From contig CAWUJM010000046.1 of NCBI GenBank assembly GCA_963922685.1, positions 1-12,536 on the forward strand: a stretch of DNA of 12,536 nt, read 5' to 3'. Positions 7,249 through 12,536 of this stretch are shown here, piece by piece. Source of the stretch: JAHDBG01 sp963922685. Lineage in GTDB: Bacteria; Pseudomonadota; Gammaproteobacteria; Chromatiales; Chromatiaceae. Under the pieces are notes generated by a model. The model made no database searches and was not told where the DNA came from. It saw only the letters and a list, made by a program, of their open reading frames with translations. Every line of letters begins with the position of its first letter. The stretch's first letter is position 1. Position numbers and translations under genes: made by a program.

Positions 7249-9030
7249 ATGTCAGAATCTTTTATTCCACTGATCTGGCACCCGTGGGTTGCGTTGGGTG
7301 TGCTCGGCGTCATGTTTATGCTGTTTGTGCGCGAAACCTATCCGATTGCAGTCACTGCGCTGTCCGGAGCGACCTTTTTATTACTGACGGGGATCCTGCC
7401 ATACGAGTCTGCATTAGGCGTGTTATCGAATCCGGGTCCCTGGACGATTGCCGCACTGTTCATACTCGCCAGTGCGCTGGTGCGCACGGGTATCTTATCG
7501 GGTCTGAGTGCTCAGGTTAATCGCCATGCCGGGCGTTATCCGGTCCGGACGTTGCTTGGACTGGTATTGTTTGTGGTTGTTACTTCTGCCTTTCTGAACA
7601 ATACGCCGGTCGTGGTCGTGATGATCCCGGTTGTGATGCAGATGGCACAGGCACTACAGGTATCTGCTTCGAAGTTGCTGATCCCGTTATCTTACGTTGC
7701 GATTCTCGGCGGCATCTGCACCTTAATCGGGACATCAACCAATCTGCTGGTTGACAGTGTTGCGCAGGCAGCGGATTTAGTACCCTTCAGCCTGTTTGAA
7801 GTGACGCCACTGGCGGTGATTCTGGTTGCATCCGGCCTGTTATACCTGCGCATCGCAGCTCCCCGGTTATTGCCGGATCGTGACAGTATGACACAGTTAT
7901 TGTCCGGTCAGCCCGCCGGGATGCGTTACTTTACTGAAGTGCTGATTCCATCCGGGAGTGCGCTGATCGGACAGTCGCCATTACAGGCGGCACTGTTCCG
8001 GCGCGACAATGGATATGTGGTGGATGTGATCCGGGATGATAATTCGCTGCGGCGGCAGCTCGGAGAAGTGATCCTGGCAGCTGGCGATCGGGTCGTACTG
8101 AAGACAGCAATGGTGGAATTACTGGGCTTCAGTCAGAACAAAGACGTGTCACTCGCGAGCACAGTTTCATCGCGCGCAGCGTGTACGGTAGAGGCACTGA
8201 TTACCCCGGGTTGCCGGATGATCGGGCGCAGGTTGCGCCAGCTGCGGCTGCGGCGGCACTATGGTGTCTTTCCGCTGGCGTTACATCGCAAAAACCGTAG
8301 CCTGCAACAACAGCTGGATGACACTCCGATCAGGGTCGGTGATACGCTGTTGCTGGAGGGCACCGAAACCGACTTGCAACGCCTGGCGCGGGAGCAGCGA
8401 CTGGTCGATGTCTCCACCCCGGCAGTGCGCCCCTATCGTCGTCGTCATGCACCGATTGTACTGGGCGCACTGAGTGCGATGGTGCTGCTGGCCGGGTTGA
8501 ATGTCGCGCCGCTGTTTGTGATCGCCAGTATCGTGGTCGCTGTGATATTGCTCACCCGCTGTATTGATGCCGAAGAAGCGTTTGCAGCGATAGATAAAGA
8601 ACTGCTGATACTGATTTTTTCGATGCTGGCAGTCGGAATGGCCCTGCAGCATACCGGAGCAACAGACCTGATCATCCAGGCACTGGTGCCCTGGATGACC
8701 GGACTGCCGCCCTTTATACTCATCTGGTCTGTCTATCTGCTCACGTCAGTACTGACGGAACTGGTATCCAACAGTACCGTCGCGATCGTGGTGACGCCAC
8801 TGGCGATAGCACTGGCGACCGCACTGGGCGTGGATCCCAGACCGTTGGTAGTCGCGGTGATGGTCGCAGCCTCAGCCAGCTTTGCGACCCCGATCGGCTA
8901 TCAGACGAACACACTGGTGTATGGCCCGGGTGGCTACCGGTTCACAGACTTTGCCCGGATCGGCATCCCACTGAATCTCGCGCTGGGGGTGCTGAGCAGT
9001 GCGCTGATTCCATTATTCTGGCCACTGTAG
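7249..9030 (+). CDS. SLC13/DASS-type anion transporter with two RCK_C domains
   Basis: This inner-membrane carrier of 593 residues has two membrane halves, each of five or six helices (about 10-205 and 400-593), separated by a cytoplasmic insert. The first half has FLNNTPVVV (115-123) and the substrate/sodium-site motif GTSTN (161-165). The second has ELVSNSTVA (504-512) and PIGYQTNTLVYGPGGY (548-563). The insert contains two TrkA-C/RCK_C domains (about 225-290 and 310-385) that may bind a nucleotide or other ligand. Family members carry dicarboxylates, sulfate or other oxyanions, usually with sodium, and sequence alone does not fix the substrate. The ATG at 7249 has a weak GGTGG upstream. 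The gene is 80 nt after hpf and converges on hemJ. Confidence 0.88.
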   Translation: MSESFIPLIWHPWVALGVLGVMFMLFVRETYPIAVTALSGATFLLLTGILPYESALGVLSNPGPWTIAALFILASALVRTGILSGLSAQVNRHAGRYPVRTLLGLVLFVVVTSAFLNNTPVVVVMIPVVMQMAQALQVSASKLLIPLSYVAILGGICTLIGTSTNLLVDSVAQAADLVPFSLFEVTPLAVILVASGLLYLRIAAPRLLPDRDSMTQLLSGQPAGMRYFTEVLIPSGSALIGQSPLQAALFRRDNGYVVDVIRDDNSLRRQLGEVILAAGDRVVLKTAMVELLGFSQNKDVSLASTVSSRAACTVEALITPGCRMIGRRLRQLRLRRHYGVFPLALHRKNRSLQQQLDDTPIRVGDTLLLEGTETDLQRLAREQRLVDVSTPAVRPYRRRHAPIVLGALSAMVLLAGLNVAPLFVIASIVVAVILLTRCIDAEEAFAAIDKELLILIFSMLAVGMALQHTGATDLIIQALVPWMTGLPPFILIWSVYLLTSVLTELVSNSTVAIVVTPLAIALATALGVDPRPLVVAVMVAASASFATPIGYQTNTLVYGPGGYRFTDFARIGIPLNLALGVLSSALIPLFWPL

Positions 9031-9059
9031 CAGGCACGAAACTGCAGATACCTCTGGTG

Positions 9060-9479
9060 TTACAACGGCCTTAAGACAGCCAACAGTGTGATAGCGACCA
9101 GCAGGAATACCGGCACCTCATTAAACCAGCGGAACCAGACATGAGAACGGCGGTTGCGGTCCAGTCTGAAATCCAGCCACAGCACAACACAATACACGTG
9201 GTACAGCAGTAACAGACCAATCAGGCCCAGCTTCAGGCTGAACCAGAGCTGGCCGGCAAAGGCAGCCCAGGCATAGTCCACCAGCATCCAGATGCCAAAC
9301 AACAGCGTAAAGACAGCGCCCGGTGTGGTGATACCAAACAGCAGCTTACGCTCCATGACTTTGAAGCGTTCCAGCGAAATACGGTCTTCGCTCATCGCAT
9401 GGTAAACAAACAGACGCGGCAGATAAAACAAACCAGCAAACCAGGTGACCATACTGATCAGGTGCCATGCCTTTAACAT
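9060..9479 (-). CDS. hemJ: Protoporphyrinogen IX oxidase HemJ
   Basis: HemJ oxidises protoporphyrinogen IX to protoporphyrin IX, the penultimate step of heme synthesis, in bacteria lacking HemG and HemY. The 139-residue length and four membrane helices fit the family. Signature features are His6 in KAWHLISMVTWFAG followed by FYLPRLFVYH (18-27), and Lys83 in WFSLKLGL. The equivalent His and Lys in studied HemJ proteins are heme ligands. The tail has RWFNEVPV. It is the last gene of the leftward unit, 11 nt after ccmE, so heme synthesis and heme delivery to cytochrome c are coupled by position. It could otherwise be annotated as a CopD/DUF-type membrane protein, but the motifs favour HemJ. Confidence 0.9.
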   Translation of the reverse strand: MLKAWHLISMVTWFAGLFYLPRLFVYHAMSEDRISLERFKVMERKLLFGITTPGAVFTLLFGIWMLVDYAWAAFAGQLWFSLKLGLIGLLLLYHVYCVVLWLDFRLDRNRRSHVWFRWFNEVPVFLLVAITLLAVLRPL

Positions 9480-9490
9480 CAGAGAACCTG

Positions 9491-9943
9491 CTACGGACTG
9501 GTGCCAGAATGAAGGCGTGCCTGCTCGCCAGCCTTTAAGGCAGCAGCAACTTCAGGCGGCATGTAATTTTCATCATGCTTCGCGAGTACCTCATCTGCCA
9601 GAAACACGCCTTCCGCACTCAGGCGGCCCTGAGCAATTGCACCCTGACCCTCAGCAAACAAATCCGGCAGAATCCCGGTATAAGAGACCGGAATCTCCTG
9701 ATGGAAATCAGTGAGCACAAAACGCACCGACAGATCCTGTTGTGCACGCACAATACTGTCGGCCTTAACCATACCACCCACCCGGAAAGTACGATTATCC
9801 GGAGCCTGACCGGCATGCACCTCAGAGGGCGAAAAAAAATACGATAGATTATTGCCGAGTGCGCTCAGAATCAGAAAGCAGGCCAGTGCCAGACCAGCCA
9901 GACCGAGCAGGATAAACACCACCCGTTGACGTCGTGCGGACAT
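9491..9943 (-). CDS. ccmE: Cytochrome c maturation heme chaperone CcmE
   Basis: CcmE takes heme from the CcmABCD complex in the periplasm and passes it to the CcmFH ligase of System I. The 150 residues include one N-terminal membrane anchor (about 8-29) and an OB-fold domain with FRVGGMV (53-59). The heme-binding His123 and Tyr127 lie in KHDENYMPPEV, where the His makes the covalent heme link. The ATG overlaps the ccmD stop by one base (TAATG), so translation is probably coupled. CcmA, B, C, F, G and H are not in this window and must be encoded elsewhere if the pathway works. Confidence 0.96.
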   Translation of the reverse strand: MSARRQRVVFILLGLAGLALACFLILSALGNNLSYFFSPSEVHAGQAPDNRTFRVGGMVKADSIVRAQQDLSVRFVLTDFHQEIPVSYTGILPDLFAEGQGAIAQGRLSAEGVFLADEVLAKHDENYMPPEVAAALKAGEQARLHSGTSP

Positions 9944-10101
9944 TATCCTGATGCCGCTTCAAACCGCCGGGCGATCTGCTTACGCAGCACCCTATCCTGC
10001 CGACGCAGCCACCAGGGCTCCAGTACCATACAGGCTGCCGTCATCCCGAATGCCCCCCACACATACACCGCATAGCCGCCCATGGCGAGCCATTCCAGCA
10101 T
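9943..10101 (-). CDS. ccmD: Small membrane protein CcmD of cytochrome c maturation
   Basis: This 52-residue gene is easily missed because of its size. The translation starts MLEWLAMGGYAVYVWGAFGM, has one membrane helix (about 10-28) and then a basic cytoplasmic tail (WWLRRQDRVLRKQIARRF). That matches CcmD, which releases holo-CcmE from the CcmABC complex. The ATG at 10101 comes 3 nt after the stop of the TusD-like gene, and the stop overlaps the ccmE start. Length, topology, composition and adjacency to ccmE all agree. Confidence 0.88.
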   Translation of the reverse strand: MLEWLAMGGYAVYVWGAFGMTAACMVLEPWWLRRQDRVLRKQIARRFEAASG

Positions 10102-10104
10102 CTT

Positions 10105-10491
10105 CTAGTCTCCGAACGTAATCAAACGATCCCCGGCCAGCACGGCCTCTACCAACTGTCCCAGCCCACCCAGCCGGAAGCCCGGCGCAAGATTCGCTCC
10201 AGTCAGCCCCTGCGCAGCAGATTCATCCAGAATGCCACGGCGTTGCGCGGCAGCGACACAAGCGACCAGATCAACTTCAAAATCAGCAGCCAGCTGCGAC
10301 CAGCGCACTACGATATGGCGATCATCCTGCGGTGGTGAGATCAGGCGTGAGCCGTTCAGCACACCATCGTGAAAAAAAAACACCCGCACGATCTCATGTC
10401 CCTTGCGCAGAGCAGCGAGTGTGAAATGATAGGCCGAATCACTTGCCTGATGCTGGTACGGGCCAGCATTAACCTGAATAGTGAACTTCAT
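10105..10491 (-). CDS. TusD/DsrE-like sulfurtransferase subunit
   Basis: This 128-residue protein of the DsrE/TusD family passes persulfide sulfur between carriers. TusD works in the TusBCD relay to tRNA 2-thiouridine, and DsrE in sulfur oxidation. Cys78 in VDLVACVAAAQRRG sits at the position of the active cysteine of E. coli TusD. Other family features are MKFTIQVNAGPY at the start, VFFFHDGVL (37-45), GFRLGGLGQLVEA (104-116) and the terminal DRLITFGD. I chose the ATG at 10491 over an upstream ATG at 10512 because it gives the conserved start and an ATGA overlap with the ThiF-like gene. TusB, TusC and TusE partners are not visible. Lying after an E1-like enzyme suggests a sulfur-activation pair. 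Confidence 0.85.
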   Translation of the reverse strand: MKFTIQVNAGPYQHQASDSAYHFTLAALRKGHEIVRVFFFHDGVLNGSRLISPPQDDRHIVVRWSQLAADFEVDLVACVAAAQRRGILDESAAQGLTGANLAPGFRLGGLGQLVEAVLAGDRLITFGD

Positions 10492-11240
10492 ACAGAACCG
10501 GATTGAGCACACACCGGGCAGGCCGGATCAGGCTGTAACTGCACCGTGCGCCAAAGCTGACACAACCCATCAAATAATAACAAACGACAGGACAGAGAGT
10601 CGCCGATCTGAGCCAGCACCTTCAGGGCTTCCAGTGCCTGCAGACTGCCGATCACACCGACCAGCGGTGCCATGATACCACGCTCACTACAGGTTGCTGC
10701 AGGTTCTGCGTGATCCGCAAACAGACACCGGTAACAAGCCTGGCCGGGCTGATACAAAAACACGCCGACCTGGCCAGACCAGCCAATGGCTGCGCCGGAA
10801 ACCAGCGGAATACGGGCCGCATAACAAGCCTGATTCAAAGCAAAACGTGAGGCAAAATTATCGCAACAATCCAGCACCAGATCCGCATCAGCCAGCCAGC
10901 TACCGGCCTGGTGAGCAACAAAGCGCACCGGATGAGCCACTACCTCGCAGTCCGGATTCAGTGCCAGTAGCCGGTCCCGGGCAGAAAACACCTTCGGTGC
11001 CCCGATCTGGTCAGTATCATGCGCGATCTGGCGCTGCAGATTAGACAAATCCACCACATCATCATCCAGCAGAACCAGCTTACCCACCCCGGCAGCAGCC
11101 AGATACATCGCCGCTGCTGACCCCAGACCACCAAGCCCGACGATCACAACACAGCCTGCAGACAGGCGATCCTGACCAGCAATGCCGAATTCAGGCAGCA
11201 GAACCTGACGGCTGAAGCGCAACAGCGCAGCATCATCCAT
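10488..11240 (-). CDS. ThiF/MoeB/HesA-family adenylyltransferase
   Basis: This 250-residue E1-like enzyme adenylates the C-terminal Gly-Gly of a ubiquitin-fold sulfur carrier such as MoaD or ThiS. Evidence is the nucleotide loop GLGGLG (35-40), DDDVVDLSNLQRQ (59-71) with Arg70, and CCDNFASR (125-132) with Asp127. Cys184 lies in ATCSERGIMAPLVGVIG. Two zinc-binding pairs are present, Cys169/Cys172 and Cys241/Cys244. The length fits MoeB or ThiF, with no rhodanese domain. It cannot be assigned to molybdopterin or thiamine synthesis because no MoaD or ThiS gene lies nearby. Its start overlaps the pilT stop (TGATG) and its stop overlaps the start of the TusD-like gene (ATGA). Confidence 0.9.
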   Translation of the reverse strand: MDDAALLRFSRQVLLPEFGIAGQDRLSAGCVVIVGLGGLGSAAAMYLAAAGVGKLVLLDDDVVDLSNLQRQIAHDTDQIGAPKVFSARDRLLALNPDCEVVAHPVRFVAHQAGSWLADADLVLDCCDNFASRFALNQACYAARIPLVSGAAIGWSGQVGVFLYQPGQACYRCLFADHAEPAATCSERGIMAPLVGVIGSLQALEALKVLAQIGDSLSCRLLLFDGLCQLWRTVQLQPDPACPVCAQSGSV

Positions 11241-12250
11241 CAGACCAGTCCGTCCGAAGATGCAATCAGGCCCTGCTGCACCAGATGCTGCCGGGCCTGC
11301 TCCAGCGTCTGCATACCATGCGCCTGACCAGTCTGGATTGCGGACACCATCTGCGCCACCTTATCCTCTCGGATCAGATTCTGAATCGCTGGTGTACAGC
11401 GCATGACCTCAAACGCAGCCACCCGTCCGCCGTCGATACGCTGCAGCAAAGACTGCGTGATCACCGCGCGTAAAGCTGACGCAAGCTGATTACGCACCAG
11501 CGACTTTTCACCCGCCGGAAACACATCCACCAGGCGATGGACAGACTGAGCTGCGGAATTGGTATGCAGTGTCGCTAACACCAGATGGCCGGTTTCAGCT
11601 GCCGAAAGAGCGAGCTGAATGGTTGCAGGATCGCGCAGTTCGCCGATCAGGATCACATCCGGATCCTCGCGCAGGGCAGCTCGTAGAGCAGAAGCAAAAT
11701 CGTGCGTATGGCGTACGACCTCGCGCTGATTGATCAGACCTTTTTTCGGCTGATGCACAAATTCAATCGGGTCTTCAATCGTCAGAATATGGCAGGCCTG
11801 AGCTGCATTGATATAGTCCACCATCGCAGCGAGAGTGGTGGACTTGCCTGAGCCGGTAGCCCCGGTGACCAACACCAGACCATGCTGCTCCCGGCAGACA
11901 GACTGCAGCACCGGTGGTGCATTTAATGCATCCAGATCAGGCAACTGATCCGGAATCACCCGGAATACAGCTGCCGGTCCGCGTAACTGCTGGAACACAT
12001 TAACACGGAAGCGCGCCAGTCCACAGACTGATAGCGCAAAATCTATATCGTGCTGCTCAGCATAATGTGCCTGCTGAGTTTCATACATCACACTGCATAA
12101 CAGTGTATCTAATTGTGCAGCACTGAGTGCGGCAGCCTGCATGTGTCGTAACTCACCATCAATCCGGACTATCGGTGGTACACCGGCTGATAAATGCAGA
12201 TCAGATGCCTTCTGGTGAACACAGGAATGTAATAAATGCTCAATTTCCAT
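11240..12250 (-). CDS. pilT: Type IV pilus retraction ATPase PilT
   Basis: PilT is the hexameric cytoplasmic motor that disassembles type IV pili for twitching and DNA uptake. The 336 residues match the usual length. Motifs in order: ASDLHLSAG (15-23) in the N-terminal domain, Walker A GATGSGKST (130-138), Asp box ILTIEDPIEF (155-164), Walker B DVILIGELRD (198-207, Glu204), His box HLVLATLHT (222-230) and AIQNLIREDKVAQM (288-301), close to the AIRNLIRE motif needed for retraction. The last feature favours PilT over PilU. It is the first gene of the leftward unit. No Shine-Dalgarno sequence is obvious before the ATG at 12250, and only 53 bp separate it from the CRISPR array. Confidence 0.95.
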   Translation of the reverse strand: MEIEHLLHSCVHQKASDLHLSAGVPPIVRIDGELRHMQAAALSAAQLDTLLCSVMYETQQAHYAEQHDIDFALSVCGLARFRVNVFQQLRGPAAVFRVIPDQLPDLDALNAPPVLQSVCREQHGLVLVTGATGSGKSTTLAAMVDYINAAQACHILTIEDPIEFVHQPKKGLINQREVVRHTHDFASALRAALREDPDVILIGELRDPATIQLALSAAETGHLVLATLHTNSAAQSVHRLVDVFPAGEKSLVRNQLASALRAVITQSLLQRIDGGRVAAFEVMRCTPAIQNLIREDKVAQMVSAIQTGQAHGMQTLEQARQHLVQQGLIASSDGLV

Positions 12251-12303
12251 TGTACATATTTGAGTTGTGATTACGTATTGAGTAATATATTTATTTTATT
12301 TTC
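12251..12303 (+). promoter_or_regulatory. CRISPR leader-like segment shared with the pilT upstream region
   Basis: This AT-rich 53-bp stretch lies between divergent pilT and the first repeat. On the + strand TTGAGT (12260-12265), a 17-bp spacer and TAATAT (12283-12288) make a plausible sigma-70 promoter starting about 10 nt before repeat 1, each box 4 of 6. On the - strand only weak -10-like hexamers (for example TATATT) are seen, with no matching -35. The pilT promoter would thus overlap this segment or repeat 1. Confidence 0.4.
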
Positions 12304-12471
12304 GTTGTAGCTAGACCGCAGTTTTTGATTTGCTATAATGCTAGACGTGATTAATGTAATCGGTCAGATGTTGTAGCTAGACCGCAGTTTTTGATTTGCT
12401 ATAATCCGCGGTCACGGCAAAAGAACGGCCGTCGAGTTGTAGCTAGACCGCAGTTTTTGATTTGATATAAT
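12304..12471 (+). CRISPR. Two-spacer CRISPR array, type II-C-like repeats
   Basis: Three 36-nt repeats lie at 12304-12339, 12370-12405 and 12436-12471, with 30-nt spacers at 12340-12369 and 12406-12435. Repeats 1 and 2 are identical. Repeat 3 has one change, C to A at repeat position 30 (12465). Each begins GTTGTAGC and ends GCTATAAT (GATATAAT in repeat 3), so the ends are nearly complementary. The ends and length closely match the Neisseria meningitidis type II-C repeat. As there, each repeat ends in an extended -10 (TGCTATAAT), so each crRNA could start inside its own spacer. The changed third repeat suggests the old end is on the right and the leader on the left. No cas gene and no anti-repeat (tracrRNA) is visible in the window. 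Confidence 0.93.
12334..12339 (+). promoter_or_regulatory. Extended -10 promoter inside CRISPR repeat
   Basis: TATAAT, a perfect -10, preceded by TGC as an extended -10, ends repeat 1. The same element recurs at 12400-12405 and, as TGATATAAT, ends at 12471 in repeat 3. No good -35 lies 17 bp upstream, which fits an extended -10 promoter. In Neisseria type II-C arrays such repeat-borne promoters make crRNA without pre-crRNA processing. The third would transcribe into the right flank. Confidence 0.6.
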
Positions 12472-12509
12472 GGAGATAAAGGTGGTAACCGAATAATTAG
12501 AAAAATAGA

Positions 12510-12536
12510 GGGGGCGGGGTTGTTGGTTGGGGATGG
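12510..12536 (+). other. G-run tract right of the CRISPR array
   Basis: G runs at 12510-12514, 12516-12519, 12525-12526, 12529-12532 and 12535-12536 could form a G-quadruplex. The 65-nt right flank of the array has only three C. No gene or anti-repeat is recognisable before the window ends. Confidence 0.3.

Noticed and set aside
9031..9059. Possible bidirectional terminator between the convergent transporter and hemJ genes
   Set aside because: Only four-base stems can be formed and no T-tract is present.
10488..10512. Upstream ATG (10512) as the start of the TusD-like gene
   Set aside because: The extra seven residues (MCSIRFC) are not family-like. ATG 10491 gives the conserved start and an ATGA coupling to the previous gene.
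12472..12536. tracrRNA or anti-repeat right of the array
   Set aside because: No stretch complementary to the repeat (such as GCAAATCAAAAACTGC) is seen there or elsewhere in the window by eye.

Overview
The window (about 12.5 kb, roughly 50% G+C apart from one AT-rich patch) looks like chromosomal DNA of a Gram-negative proteobacterium, most likely a gammaproteobacterium. The evidence is sigma-54 (rpoN) followed by a short HPF, PilT, System I cytochrome c maturation proteins CcmD and CcmE, HemJ and a TusD/DsrE-like sulfur carrier. No rRNA or tRNA gene is seen, so the genus cannot be named.

Region 1 (1-5336) is accessory. Two leftward genes encode related P-loop ATPases. The first is a soluble 395-residue protein. 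The second starts 7 nt downstream and is a large protein of about 1,025 residues, with some eight membrane segments followed by a helical region, a beta-sandwich and an ATPase domain. In this sequence the second gene is split into three reading frames. Both joins need a -1 shift and both lie at or near poly-U runs (T9 and T8 on the coding strand). The membrane part is much more AT-rich than its surroundings. A divergent intergenic region (4289-4606) holds an operator-like inverted repeat and a 111-bp element with perfect 28-bp inverted arms. It is followed by a broken Rpn/PD-(D/E)XK nuclease gene with an internal deletion.

Region 2 (5405-9030, rightward) is core: rpoN, hpf and a 593-residue SLC13-type anion transporter with two cytoplasmic RCK_C domains.

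Region 3 (9060-12250, leftward) is a tightly packed unit: pilT, a ThiF/MoeB-like E1 enzyme, a TusD/DsrE-like protein, ccmD, ccmE and hemJ. Junctions are 1-4 bp overlaps or gaps of a few bases. It combines pilus retraction, sulfur activation and transfer, and heme handling. ccmD and ccmE sit here without the rest of the ccm operon.

Region 4 (12251-12536) is a two-spacer CRISPR array with 36-nt repeats and 30-nt spacers. The repeats resemble Neisseria-type II-C repeats and each ends in an extended -10 promoter. A leader-like AT-rich segment of 53 bp separates it from the divergent pilT. No cas gene is inside the window. The best candidates for an undescribed system are the paired ATPase locus with its poly-U frame breaks and, secondarily, the promoter-carrying CRISPR mini-array beside pilT.
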